Shown here: piece by piece, positions 46,746-56,108 of the stretch | Layout: every line of letters starts with the position of its first letter | Position numbering within the stretch: position 1 is the first letter of the stretch | Assembly: GCF_002943715.1 (NCBI RefSeq) | Contig: NZ_MQUA01000013.1 | Coordinates: forward strand, 2,989,501 to 3,053,500 | Reading direction: 5' to 3' | Origin: Polaribacter filamentus | GTDB lineage: Bacteria > Bacteroidota > Bacteroidia > Flavobacteriales > Flavobacteriaceae | DNA: 64,000 nucleotides | The notes under the pieces: model-generated | Seen by the model: only the letters and a program-made list of their open reading frames with translations | The model's database searches: none | What the model was told of the DNA's origin: nothing | Made by a program: the position numbers and the translations under genes

Positions 46746-47537
46746 ATGAAAAACATTTTAGTGCCAATTGGATCTACAGAAAGTGCACAAAACACTTTAC
46801 AATATGCTATTAATTTTGCTGCGGAAGTAAATGCAAATGTGCTTGTTTTTAGAGCATACAGTGTGCAAACGAAAGCAGGTGTTATGATAAACGTGAACAC
46901 TATTATTGAACGCGAAACAAATTTATATTTGCGAGCAATCGTAAATTCTGTTGATAGAAAAAATGTGTCTGTAAAGTTAATTTCTGCAAAAGGTTCTTTA
47001 GTCGATAGTGTGGAAGCTATTGATCAAGAAATGGATATAGATTTAATAATTGTTGGTGCAAAAAGTAACTCTATAAAAGAAGAGATTTTTTTAGGAAAAA
47101 CCGCAGGAAAACTTGTAAAACATTCAGAATTACCTATTTTGACCGTTCCTGATGGATATAAATACATCCCTGTTAAAAACATTTTAATAGCATTTAAATC
47201 TGGAATTGTAAAAAGTAAAACTGCTTTAAAACCATTACAATTTATAGCTAAGAAGTTTAATGCTGAAGTAAATTTATTACAAGTAAAAACTGCTGACTAT
47301 ACGGATGAAGATTTGGTTATAAACAAAGATTTAGAAAAACTAAAATCTTCTTTAACAATTACCGAAAATGCAACAATCTTTCAAGGAGTTTTGCAACATT
47401 TTCAAAAGTATCAACCAGATATGTTGTGCGTTTTTAGACGTAAAAGAGGTTTCTTTAAAAAATTGTGGGAAAAAAATACCGTTTTAAAAGAAGAGTTTTA
47501 CACAGATGTACCTTTATTGATTTTAAAAGGGAAGTAA
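46746..47537 (+). CDS. Universal stress protein, two Usp domains
   Basis: 263 residues. The first Usp domain has MKNILVPIGSTESAQNTLQYAINFA at its start and IIVGAKSN then GKTAGKLVKHSELPILTVP, the ATP-binding GxxGxx(S)xx region in altered form (about 105-130). The second domain begins VKNILIAFKSG near 145 and is more divergent. Cytoplasmic stress-tolerance family. Its stop abuts the convergent AddB-like gene, with no intergenic base. Confidence 0.9.
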   Translation: MKNILVPIGSTESAQNTLQYAINFAAEVNANVLVFRAYSVQTKAGVMINVNTIIERETNLYLRAIVNSVDRKNVSVKLISAKGSLVDSVEAIDQEMDIDLIIVGAKSNSIKEEIFLGKTAGKLVKHSELPILTVPDGYKYIPVKNILIAFKSGIVKSKTALKPLQFIAKKFNAEVNLLQVKTADYTDEDLVINKDLEKLKSSLTITENATIFQGVLQHFQKYQPDMLCVFRRKRGFFKKLWEKNTVLKEEFYTDVPLLILKGK

Positions 47538-50276
47538 TTAATACTTCAAATCTGGCGGCTCAATAAAACCAATTGCAGGGTTGTAAATTTCTTTGATATA
47601 TTCTTTTATTTCCACTAAAAATTCTTGTAACTTTTCTTCGGTAATTGTACAATCTGGAGTTCTATAATTTGATGAAAAGTTAATGCTTAAAAACCCTTGA
47701 TTTAAATTTTTAAAAGAAAATATTCCGGCTTTTAAGTTTTTAGAGTTGTCGAAATTTTTACTTTTTGTAAATAAAAAGCCATATAATAAAACCTGAATTG
47801 CTTTATACTGTTCTTTAGCTCGTAATTGCTCAAAGTCTAGCACTTTTAATTCTGAGCTTTGCACCATCCCAGATTTATAATCGATAATTCTAATTTCGCC
47901 GTTTAACTCATCAACTCTATCTACATTTCCATGTATTTTAATAGGGAAATCAATTCCGTCAATTTCTATTTCTGCGGATAAGTTTTCTTCTGTAGCGATA
48001 ATTTTTAACTGATTTTTTTTATCCTTTAGCAATAACTTTTCTTGGGTTAAGAAATTAGTAACAAATCTGTTTGCTACTTCAAAAATTAAACGATTTTTAC
48101 CAGTGGATAAATCGCCATTTTTAAATTGAATTTTAAAATGTTTTACCACCAAATCATTGGCTATTTTTTCCATTCCAAAAATGTCATCGGCAGTTAAAAA
48201 TTGACCAATAAAAGGTTTATACAATTCATCTAACGTTTCATGTACAACGGTTCCTAACGTATTGTAAGCAACGGTTTCTTCTACGTCATCAAATTCCTTT
48301 ATTCGTAAAATTTTCTGTTTGTAAAAAGCAATAGGATTGTATAAATAATTAGTTAAAGAGGAAGGAGAAAAGCCTTGCGTTGCCAATTCTTTTAAGCGTT
48401 CAAAGACCAACTCATTTTTGGTAATTTCTTTCAATTCCGTTTTTTGAGCAACCACTTTTGGAGAAACAATTTTATGAACAATATCTGCTCTCATCATTTC
48501 TAATTGTGTTACGAACCTACTTTTTTCACCACTTCCAAAAACATCATGTTCTGTGTTGTAGAGTATAAAAACGTTTTTTGCTCTTTGAATTAATCGGAAA
48601 AAGTGATACGCAAAAATAGCATCTTTTTCTCTGTAGGTTGGCAAACCAAATTCGACTTTTACATCAAAAGGAATAAAAGAATTTTGCTGACTACTTGCTG
48701 GTAAAACTCCTTCGTTTGCAGATGCTAAAATGATGTTTTCAAAATCTAGAACACGCGTTTCTAACATACCCATTAACTGCAATCCTTTTAGCGGTTCTCC
48801 TTGAAACGACAAACTTTCTGAACCTATTAATTGTCTAAAAAAGAGCGATAATGTTTTTAAATCTGTAAAATATTCAAACTCATTTTGCAACGTTTTTAAC
48901 TGCGTAAAAACGGTGTAAAAACGAAACAAATATTCCTTTTCTAAATCATTTACATCCTCTTTTAAAAGATTGATTAAATCTAAAATTCTCTCCATAAAAT
49001 TTGATACGGAATCGAAAGTTTTAAAAAGATTTAAAAGTACCCTCTTTACCTCTGAAGTCTGATTTTCTAAAAACTTCTCAAGTAGGTTTTCACTAATAAA
49101 AGTCTGATTCTCTTTTGCAATTTCTGCTGTAAAATTATCAATATTAGAAATCAACCCATAAATAGATTGGTGCTTAAAAAACCGAATTACATCTTTATAA
49201 TAATACTCATTTATGATACTTTTTTGTAATTTTTCTTGAGAAACGAATAACTGAAAAATAGAAAACAATAAACTTGTTGTTGGAATATCTTTTAAAGGAT
49301 ACCCCATTGTAATATTAATTGCATTGATGTTTTTAGGCAACGAATTTAGCGTAATTGGCAACAACGTTTCATCTGCTAAAACTAGCGCTGTATTTTTAAA
49401 ACCAGGATGTTCCTCTAAGATTTCACCAATATATTTTATCTGAGTATTGTTTTTTGCAGCACCAATAACTTGTATTTTTTTTGGCGCTGAAAATGTATTT
49501 CCTAAAGATTTTAGTTTGTTTTTCTCATAATACTTCCACTCTTTTTTATATTTCCGGATAAATTTACCAGCCTGGTGATTGGAATTAAAAAAGGCTTCAT
49601 CAATATCCCAATAAATTTCTGAATTTCCGTGTTCTAAAACTTTCTGAAACAATAACTCCTCTGCTTTATTAAGGGCATTAAATCCAATAAAAAAGAATTT
49701 TTTATCGGTGTTTTTCTCTAAAAAGATAGCTACTTTTTTAGAAGCTTCTCGGTACATTAAACCCTGATATCCTATATTTTCATCCAATAAAAACTGATAA
49801 AAAGCAGTGTAATAGCTGTTTAGTTTCTCTAAAAAGGAATAGTGGTCTTTTATCAATTCCGTTTCCTTAAAAGTACCTTTTACAGACCATTTTCGCAAAC
49901 GTTCAATATCTCTTAAATAAATAAAAATCTCTTTGGTATTTATTAAATGCTGATCAATTTCATTAAAATCTTGTAAAACGGTCAATGCCCAGGTAGAAAA
50001 TATATCAAAAGAATCAGGATTCTTCTCAACGCTTTTGTAAATGGTATAAAAATGAAATAATAACTGAATGTTATCTGCCTTTTGCACGCCAGATATTTGA
50101 TGAATAAACTGCTCTATGTTTAGCATTTCTGGCAAAAAACCAACAGCAATTTTATCTTTAAACGTTTGTTTTACAAATACTTTTGCTCTTTGAGATGGCA
50201 ATACAAAAACAACATTTTCAAACGATTTTGTGGTTTGTAAAATATCATCTAACGTTTCAGAAATAAAAGATTGCAT
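47538..50276 (-). CDS. AddB-like PD-(D/E)XK exonuclease
   Basis: 912 residues. The N-terminal part (FVLPSQRAKVFVKQTF near 25) is a degenerate UvrD-like helicase half. The C-terminus is a RecB-type nuclease: SPSSLTNYLYNPIAFY near 640, LGTVVHETLDELY near 685, then GNVDRVDELNGEIRIIDYKSG near 800 with Asp and Lys of the catalytic site. This pattern fits AddB of AddAB double-strand break repair. The four-Cys iron-sulfur cluster of Bacillus AddB is not obvious, as in other Bacteroidetes. AddA is not in this window. Confidence 0.88.
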   Translation of the reverse strand: MQSFISETLDDILQTTKSFENVVFVLPSQRAKVFVKQTFKDKIAVGFLPEMLNIEQFIHQISGVQKADNIQLLFHFYTIYKSVEKNPDSFDIFSTWALTVLQDFNEIDQHLINTKEIFIYLRDIERLRKWSVKGTFKETELIKDHYSFLEKLNSYYTAFYQFLLDENIGYQGLMYREASKKVAIFLEKNTDKKFFFIGFNALNKAEELLFQKVLEHGNSEIYWDIDEAFFNSNHQAGKFIRKYKKEWKYYEKNKLKSLGNTFSAPKKIQVIGAAKNNTQIKYIGEILEEHPGFKNTALVLADETLLPITLNSLPKNINAINITMGYPLKDIPTTSLLFSIFQLFVSQEKLQKSIINEYYYKDVIRFFKHQSIYGLISNIDNFTAEIAKENQTFISENLLEKFLENQTSEVKRVLLNLFKTFDSVSNFMERILDLINLLKEDVNDLEKEYLFRFYTVFTQLKTLQNEFEYFTDLKTLSLFFRQLIGSESLSFQGEPLKGLQLMGMLETRVLDFENIILASANEGVLPASSQQNSFIPFDVKVEFGLPTYREKDAIFAYHFFRLIQRAKNVFILYNTEHDVFGSGEKSRFVTQLEMMRADIVHKIVSPKVVAQKTELKEITKNELVFERLKELATQGFSPSSLTNYLYNPIAFYKQKILRIKEFDDVEETVAYNTLGTVVHETLDELYKPFIGQFLTADDIFGMEKIANDLVVKHFKIQFKNGDLSTGKNRLIFEVANRFVTNFLTQEKLLLKDKKNQLKIIATEENLSAEIEIDGIDFPIKIHGNVDRVDELNGEIRIIDYKSGMVQSSELKVLDFEQLRAKEQYKAIQVLLYGFLFTKSKNFDNSKNLKAGIFSFKNLNQGFLSINFSSNYRTPDCTITEEKLQEFLVEIKEYIKEIYNPAIGFIEPPDLKY

Positions 50277-50345
50277 GGCTTTTTTTTTGATTCCTAAATT
50301 ACAAAAACTTACATTTATAGCTCTGTAATCTTTAAATTTATTTTA

Positions 50346-51128
50346 ATGAAGAACAAATTACGTATTGTTGGGGTTCAGGCAGATTTATTTTGGGAAAATC
50401 CGAAGAAGAATTTAACTTTTTTTGAAGAAAAAATAAACAGTTTACCAGAAAACACCGATTTAATTGTTTTGCCAGAGATGTTTACCACCGGTTTTACGAT
50501 GAACCCTGAAAAAGTGGCTGAAAAAATGGACGGAATTTCCGTTTCTTGGATGCTAAAAATAGCAACAGAAAAGCAAATCGCCATAACTGGAAGTTTGGTA
50601 ATTAGTGATGGTGAAAATTATTACAATAGATTAATTTTTGTGCATCCGTCAGGAAAAATTGAAACTTATAATAAAAGACATTCTTTTACTTTGGCTGGTG
50701 AACATAAAGTGTACACTTCTGGCAAAGAAAAGTTAATTGTTACGTATAAAGGATGGAGAATTTGCCCTTTAATTTGTTATGACTTGCGCTTTCCTGTTTG
50801 GGCTAGGAATACCGAAAATTGCGATCTTTTAATCTTTATGGCAAATTGGCCGATTACAAGAATAAAAGCTTGGGAAACACTTTTAAAAGCGCGTGCCATA
50901 GAAAATATGAGCTACGTTGTTGGTGTGAATAGAACCGGAAAAGATGCTAGTAATTACGAGTATTCTGGAAATTCTTTAGCAATTGATTATTTAGGCGAGG
51001 AACTTTCTAGTTTGGCTAAAAATGAGGTAGGAATTATTAGTGCCATTATCAATAAAAAAAATCAAGCTAAAGTAAGAGAAACGCTCGGTTTTTTAAATGA
51101 TATGGATTCGTTTCATATTAATATTTAG
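50346..51128 (+). CDS. Nitrilase-family omega-amidase (YafV/Nit2-like)
   Basis: 260 residues. The catalytic triad is clear: Glu44 in VLPEMFTTGF, Lys110 in YNKRHSFTLAGEH and Cys144 in ICPLICYDLRFPVWARN. The motifs FTTGFTMNPE and HSFTLAGEHKVYTSG are typical of YafV/Nit2-like omega-amidases that deaminate 2-oxoglutaramate and 2-oxosuccinamate. Cytoplasmic. Nine bases upstream of the GNAT gene, same strand. Confidence 0.93.
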   Translation: MKNKLRIVGVQADLFWENPKKNLTFFEEKINSLPENTDLIVLPEMFTTGFTMNPEKVAEKMDGISVSWMLKIATEKQIAITGSLVISDGENYYNRLIFVHPSGKIETYNKRHSFTLAGEHKVYTSGKEKLIVTYKGWRICPLICYDLRFPVWARNTENCDLLIFMANWPITRIKAWETLLKARAIENMSYVVGVNRTGKDASNYEYSGNSLAIDYLGEELSSLAKNEVGIISAIINKKNQAKVRETLGFLNDMDSFHINI

Positions 51129-51137
51129 TAATAAATA

Positions 51138-51701
51138 ATGGAAATTAAGAATATAACGATTGCAGATATTGATACCGTATTTGAACTTTATAAATTAGCT
51201 GCGGAATATCAGAAAACGAAAGAAAATGTGATTGTTTGGCCTGATTTTAAAAGAGAATTGGTAATCACTGAAATTGCAGAAAACAGACAATTTAAATTAA
51301 TAATAGAAAACCAAGTTGCTTGTATTTGGGCAATTACTTTTAGTGATGCTCAAATTTGGGAAGAAAAAAATAAGGATCCAGCTATTTATATTCATAGAAT
51401 TGCAACGAACCCTAAGTTTAGAGGAAATAATTTTGTTCATACCATTGTGGAATGGGCTAAAGAATTGGCTTTTGAAAAGGGAATTAAGTTTGTACGGTTA
51501 GATACTTTAGGCAAAAACATCAAATTAATTGAATATTATAAAAATGCAGGTTTTGATTTTCTTGGGATGTTTAATTTAAAAAATACCAATAGTTTACCCG
51601 AACATTATAAAAAAGATGCTGTTTGTTTATTTGAAATTGATTTAAATCCTTACACCTTAAGACCGTTGCAAAAAGCGAACTTAATTAATTTTACTTTTTA
51701 G
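51138..51701 (+). CDS. GNAT-family N-acetyltransferase with C-terminus altered by IS insertion
   Basis: 187 residues as it stands. GNAT core with ITFSDAQIWEEKN, the acetyl-CoA loop IATNPKFRGNNFVHTIV (about 91-107), and KFVRLDTLGKNIKLIEYYKNAGF (about 121-143). The last 14 residues after NPYT come from IS copy 2; removal of the IS restores NPYTF and a TGA. The catalytic fold is complete before that point, so the enzyme may still work. Substrate not known. Confidence 0.85.
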   Translation: MEIKNITIADIDTVFELYKLAAEYQKTKENVIVWPDFKRELVITEIAENRQFKLIIENQVACIWAITFSDAQIWEEKNKDPAIYIHRIATNPKFRGNNFVHTIVEWAKELAFEKGIKFVRLDTLGKNIKLIEYYKNAGFDFLGMFNLKNTNSLPEHYKKDAVCLFEIDLNPYTLRPLQKANLINFTF

Positions 51702-52935
51702 AGTTCCCTTTTTTTTAGCTACAACATCGATTATGCTATTTTTTTTCTATTTTAAGTGAGTAAATGCCTTTTTTAGGCTTCATTTTTCCTTAATTTTTAC
51801 AATTAGACGCAAATATCCCTGGACTTCGATATAAATTGTAGCACATTGCCTCCATCAAATTTTGTGTATGCATTTTTTTCATCCCTCTATATCTTGCAAT
51901 TCCACCTTTAAACCATAATTTTATTCCTCCAAAAGTACGTTCTACTTTAAACCTTGTTTTTCCTATTAATTTATTGAATCTAGTTTCCCATTTTGTTAAC
52001 GGTTTATTTTTTACCGCCTTTTTAAGGATATGATTCTTTAAATTACGCTTCTTTAAAATCGCAACATTTTTCTTTGATTGGTACCCTTTATCTGCCTTTA
52101 GAGGGATGTCTTTTGGTAATACCACATTTACAGTTTCTAGAACTTCCTCCAAATTTGCAATCTCATTTTTGCTCGCAGTTGTGGTTAGTACTCCTAGAAC
52201 GAGTCCTTCGTTATCCGTTACATGATGCTTTTTAAACCCAAAATGGTACTTTCCTCTTTTCTTTAACCAAGTACCCTCTTTATCGACACTATCTGGATAT
52301 TCTTTGTGTACTTCTACTTGGTCTGCACAGCGGTCTTCGGTTACCTTAAAATTTGTTTTTCCTTTTGGTCTAAGTGGCGTATCTATTACACTAGCGTCTA
52401 TTATTAAACCTGTTTTTACAATGATATTATGTGCATCTAGCTGTTTGTTTATGGAGGTAAATAATTTTTCGAAGGTTTGTGTTTTGGTTAATGCGGTTCT
52501 AAACCTACTTAAAGTACTATGATCTGGAGCAACCTGTTCAATGGTCATCCCACAAAAATAACTAAAGGAAAGACTGTCATTTATTCGGTCTTCAACTTCA
52601 TAATCGCTTAAACCATACCAACTTTGTAAAAGACACATTTTAAAAAGTAATGTCCCATCATAAGAAGGCTTGCCAGTGGCACTTTTTCCTTTTAAATAAT
52701 CATTATTTATTAGGATAGAGATCGTATCCCAATCGATAAGGGTGTTTATTTGGGTGAAAAATGTCTTTTTAATTTTTCTTGCTCGTAAATCGCAAATGCT
52801 ATCGGCTAAAGTTGGTTGTTTTTGTATTTTCATACACTAAATTTACAGATTAATATACTTACAATCATATATTTAACATAAATAATAACGTGTTATTTTT
52901 GTGCTTTTTATTAGGTACTTCCTTGCAACGGTCTT
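51659..52935 (-). mobile_element. IS5-family-like insertion sequence, copy 2
   Basis: 1277 bases with the same 13-base terminal repeats as copy 1 (AAGACCGTTGCAA). The target duplication is ACCTT, at 51654-51658 and 52936-52940. One T fewer in a T-run explains the one-base length difference from copy 1. It inserted in the last codons of the GNAT gene. Confidence 0.93.
51790..52833 (-). CDS. IS5-family-like transposase, copy 2
   Basis: 347 residues, the same protein sequence as copy 1 (32055-33098), with all DDE residues. Identity at the protein level, together with very few base differences, indicates recent transposition. Oriented against the GNAT gene. Confidence 0.93.
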   Translation of the reverse strand: MKIQKQPTLADSICDLRARKIKKTFFTQINTLIDWDTISILINNDYLKGKSATGKPSYDGTLLFKMCLLQSWYGLSDYEVEDRINDSLSFSYFCGMTIEQVAPDHSTLSRFRTALTKTQTFEKLFTSINKQLDAHNIIVKTGLIIDASVIDTPLRPKGKTNFKVTEDRCADQVEVHKEYPDSVDKEGTWLKKRGKYHFGFKKHHVTDNEGLVLGVLTTTASKNEIANLEEVLETVNVVLPKDIPLKADKGYQSKKNVAILKKRNLKNHILKKAVKNKPLTKWETRFNKLIGKTRFKVERTFGGIKLWFKGGIARYRGMKKMHTQNLMEAMCYNLYRSPGIFASNCKN

Positions 52936-52960
52936 ACCTTTTGATTAAAAAATATCTATA

Positions 52961-52999
52961 AAAAACCCTTCAAGATTTTGCTATCTAAAAGGGTTTAAA
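52961..52999 (-). terminator. Possible terminator after the desaturase
   Basis: AAACCCTT at 52963-52970 pairs with AAGGGTTT at 52989-52996 around an 18-base loop, flanked by A- and T-rich sequence. It lies 35 bases downstream of the desaturase stop. Confidence 0.45.
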
Positions 53000-53033
53000 A
53001 AAATTTAAAATTTGACTTATAATAGAAATTACT

Positions 53034-54014
53034 TTAAGCTGGTATCATCCATTTAAACTCAAACTTTGTATTGGGAACAACAATTCTTTCTGTAATTCGC
53101 TGCATTCTTTCTGGCAGTTTCATTAAATAATCTCTTGCTTTTTCTGCTTCTGGTGTAAGGTTTTTTATTTTATCTATTTCCCAACTTACCGTCAATTTTT
53201 TTAGAATATCTACATAATCGAAACCAGTATACACTCCTATTCTTTGCGCAACCGTAGAAAAATTATCAAATAAACTTCCTTTTGCACCAAAAGATTCTCT
53301 TAAATGCAAGGCAGGCATAACAATTTTATGTTTCATCATATGTTGAAACGCCAACATCATTTCTGACGGGTCTATCTTAAAAATCTCTTTTACAAAATGA
53401 GAATATGCTTGGTGATGACGCATTTCGTCTCCCGCAATAATTTTAGACATTTTGGCTAATGATTTGTGTCCTTTTTGTTTCGCAATTTTTGCTACATTAT
53501 TGTGCGAAACATACGTTGCTAATTCTTGAAAACTTGTATATATAAAGTTTTTATAAGGGTCTGTTGCTGTACCGATATCAAAACCATCAGCAATTAAATG
53601 CTGCGTAGAAATTTCTACTTCACGCATATTTACACGTCCTGATAAATACAAGTATTTGTTTAACACATCACCATGTCTATTTTCTTCGGATGTCCAAGCT
53701 CTTATCCATCTTGCCCAACCATTATCTGGTTGTTGAGAAATGCCGTCGATGTCTAACAACCAAGATTCATAGGTTGGTAAAGCTTCTTCGGTAATTGTAT
53801 CCCCAACTAAAACAACCCAAAAATCGTCGTGTAATTCTTTAGACAGTTCTCTAATTTCTTCTACTTCAGAAATAAAGGTGTCTTTTTGGGAGTTTGGTAA
53901 AAAATCTGTTGGTTGCCAAATTTTTTCTGCTGGAATTAAAAATTCATCTACAAAACTATCAACATTCTTTTCTAGTGTTTGCATTACTTCCATTCTGATA
54001 TTCTTTATTGACAT
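53034..54014 (-). CDS. Acyl-ACP desaturase (stearoyl-ACP 9-desaturase type)
   Basis: 326 residues. The soluble di-iron site is given by E110/E111 with ENRHG (111-115) and by DEMRHH (196-201), plus HDDFW near 62. This ferritin-like fold introduces a double bond into acyl-ACP. Follows plsC with a seven-base gap, so membrane lipid synthesis genes are grouped. It controls unsaturation and hence membrane fluidity, useful in a cold-water bacterium (inferred). Confidence 0.94.
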   Translation of the reverse strand: MSIKNIRMEVMQTLEKNVDSFVDEFLIPAEKIWQPTDFLPNSQKDTFISEVEEIRELSKELHDDFWVVLVGDTITEEALPTYESWLLDIDGISQQPDNGWARWIRAWTSEENRHGDVLNKYLYLSGRVNMREVEISTQHLIADGFDIGTATDPYKNFIYTSFQELATYVSHNNVAKIAKQKGHKSLAKMSKIIAGDEMRHHQAYSHFVKEIFKIDPSEMMLAFQHMMKHKIVMPALHLRESFGAKGSLFDNFSTVAQRIGVYTGFDYVDILKKLTVSWEIDKIKNLTPEAEKARDYLMKLPERMQRITERIVVPNTKFEFKWMIPA

Positions 54015-54021
54015 AATTGTA

Positions 54022-54699
54022 TCATTTTAGGTGTTCTTTTATAACTTTTTCTGTTTGTGCTAATAACTCATCAAAAGGTAAAGAATCGATTTTTATTGGT
54101 GCATGTGTGGTAATCGTAATCGGACTAAAAACGCCTAAAGGAAATTTTCCATACTTGAAAACTTTCCAAGAATTGTTAATTGTTAAAGGTACAACAAATC
54201 CTTCTTTATTATATTTTGTAAGCACTTTTAATCCGTTTATTGCAAAAGCCTTTGATTTGCCATCTCTACTTCTTGTTCCTTCAGGAAAAATAACTGCAGA
54301 CCACTTATTTTTATGTATCTTTTTTGCAAAATTACCTAAAGCGGTAATTGCTTGTTTTGGGTCCTTTCTATTAATCAGAGCGGCTCCACCATGTCTTAAA
54401 TTAAATGAAATACTTGGTATTCCTTTTCCTAATTCAATTTTAGAAACAAACTTTGGATGGTACTTTCTAAACGCCCAAATAATTGGAGGAATATCAAACA
54501 TACCTTGATGATTAGAAACAAAAATTAGCGTTGTGTTATCGGGTAATTTCTGCTTGTTTTCTATAGATACTGGCGTGCCCAGGATTAATAATGATTTTGT
54601 TAAAACCAAATTCATGTAATCTACTACAAATTTATGTCCTTTATAGCCAAAAACCTTCAAACCAATCCACTGTAAAGGATGAAAAATAATTAGAAACAA
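54022..54699 (-). CDS. plsC: 1-acyl-sn-glycerol-3-phosphate acyltransferase (PlsC), N-terminus apparently frameshifted
   Basis: 225 residues in the open frame from a TTG at 54699. Acyltransferase motifs: NHQGMFDIPP (HX4D), SFNLRHGGAALINR, and FPEGTRSRDG. Makes phosphatidic acid at the inner membrane. The natural start is probably the ATG at 54749, 2 bases after the previous stop: MKIISYILSSIFALVF there would join FLIIFHPLQW if a T5 run near 54700 had one more T. As given the two parts are in different frames. Confidence 0.9.
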   Translation of the reverse strand: MFLIIFHPLQWIGLKVFGYKGHKFVVDYMNLVLTKSLLILGTPVSIENKQKLPDNTTLIFVSNHQGMFDIPPIIWAFRKYHPKFVSKIELGKGIPSISFNLRHGGAALINRKDPKQAITALGNFAKKIHKNKWSAVIFPEGTRSRDGKSKAFAINGLKVLTKYNKEGFVVPLTINNSWKVFKYGKFPLGVFSPITITTHAPIKIDSLPFDELLAQTEKVIKEHLK

Positions 54700-54751
54700 A
54701 TAAAAACCAATGCAAAAATTGATGATAAGATATAGCTTATAATTTTCATAC

Positions 54752-55174
54752 TTAAAACCAGTTACTCCAAGGGATTTTAGACAATATTAATAACAAAGCG
54801 ATTCCGTAGAAGATTGCGAATGTTTTAAATTTTGCAGCGTCTTCTGTTTTTTTCTTGTGTTTAGACCAACCAATTGTTATAAATACAATTGCTAAAATCA
54901 TTATTATAGGGTGTTCTATTGCTAATAACCGTGCTGCTTTGTCTTTCATTACTGATGCTGCATCTGTTTTTAGCATTTCGAACCAAGGGGACATAAAATA
55001 CCAAACCAACCCAATTAATAATTGAATGTGAGCTACAATTAATGTAAATAAACCAATGCGCACATCTTTGTCTGTAAACTGTTTTTTTTGTGTAAACCCT
55101 ATAATAGCATTTACGACAGCAAAAATTAAAATTGCCAAGACTAAATAAGCCCAATAAGAATGAATATCTTTCAT
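54752..55174 (-). CDS. Four-TM membrane protein, possibly cytochrome-b-like
   Basis: 140 residues with four hydrophobic segments (about 8-26, 42-62, 85-104 and 118-133). Histidines in AHIQL (48-50) and EHPIIM (about 88-93) sit in two membrane segments, as haem ligands would, which is why related proteins are sometimes called cytochrome b-like. No clear family signature. First gene of the run leading to plsC and the desaturase. Confidence 0.7.
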   Translation of the reverse strand: MKDIHSYWAYLVLAILIFAVVNAIIGFTQKKQFTDKDVRIGLFTLIVAHIQLLIGLVWYFMSPWFEMLKTDAASVMKDKAARLLAIEHPIIMILAIVFITIGWSKHKKKTEDAAKFKTFAIFYGIALLLILSKIPWSNWF

Positions 55175-55226
55175 AATAATGTTGTTAATTTTTAAGGGTG
55201 TAAAGTTACTAATTTTATATAAAAAA

Positions 55227-55252
55227 AAACCACCTCAATTGAGGTGGTTTTT
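55227..55252 (-). terminator. Terminator with perfect palindrome, copy 1
   Basis: A perfect 26-base palindrome (AAAACCACCTCAA and its complement) lies 21 bases after the stop of the split lipoprotein, with A/T tracts. The same palindrome occurs at 59184-59209. Confidence 0.88.
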
Positions 55253-55272
55253 AGCAAAATTTTTAATTTGAA

Positions 55273-56034
55273 TTAATTAACAACCCAAACTCCGCCTGTT
55301 TTTATAAAACTTGTTTGATAATCATTCTCACCATTATCATAAATAACATACGTTAAAGTATATTTTTGACCTTCTGCTGCATTAGGATCAAGATGTTCTA
55401 AAAATAATGCTAAAGCAAAATAAATTTGCGTTTTAGTCCAGTTATAATCAAAATCACCATAGGTAGCAAGGTTACCAACAAGTCCTGTATATTCAGCACC
55501 CGTTAGTTGAGATGCCATATAAGCATAATCATCTTTTCTAATTAAAGTGTATTTAATTGTATTGTCTGGAACCCAACTTGTACCGTCATGACCAAACTGA
55601 ATAGTTTCATTAATTGTATTCTCATACTTTATCCAATTCATACCGTCGTAAATGTAAAATACAACATAACTATATACTGTTTTGTCTGTTACACTTCCAT
55701 CACCATCAACATCCTGAGTATCTGTAACGTAAAGTTTATACATTACACCTTGAATATTTCCAGCAACTGGTGCTTCGTAAGCAAATTTATTCTTTAAAAA
55801 TACTGGAATTTTAACTAATGCTTCATCCTTCGAAGAAAACTGAGCTCTAGACTCTCCCATTGCTGCATATTCAGCTAAAGTAATTCCCATAGATTTCTCC
55901 CAAGCACCATTAGAGTAAATAAAACCATCTTCTACACCTCTTAAAGTAACCCCACTATCGTATTTATCATACGTTAAAGAAACTAGCACCCTGTTTGCTG
56001 CTGAAGGATACAAATAGTTTAATAATTGTGTCAT
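55273..56034 (-). CDS. C-terminal part of a TonB-associated lipoprotein (frameshifted from 56109-56411)
   Basis: 253 residues from MTQLLNYLYP, with homologous in-frame sequence continuing upstream as DEKSLVIYTAKSSDYTDAG to about 56125. Predicted mostly beta (SLTYDKYDSGVTLRGVEDGF, YTLTYVIYDNGENDYQTSF). No recognised family. It is the continuation of the lipoprotein at 56109-56411: one extra A in an A7 run would join them into a protein of about 379 residues. Last gene after the TonB receptor at 56424, so likely its outer-membrane partner. Confidence 0.7.
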   Translation of the reverse strand: MTQLLNYLYPSAANRVLVSLTYDKYDSGVTLRGVEDGFIYSNGAWEKSMGITLAEYAAMGESRAQFSSKDEALVKIPVFLKNKFAYEAPVAGNIQGVMYKLYVTDTQDVDGDGSVTDKTVYSYVVFYIYDGMNWIKYENTINETIQFGHDGTSWVPDNTIKYTLIRKDDYAYMASQLTGAEYTGLVGNLATYGDFDYNWTKTQIYFALALFLEHLDPNAAEGQKYTLTYVIYDNGENDYQTSFIKTGGVWVVN

Positions 56035-56108
56035 TTGAGCATCACTGGAAATAGTTGTGTATTTTAAACCTGCATCTGTATAATCTGAAGACTTAGCTGT
56101 ATAAATAA

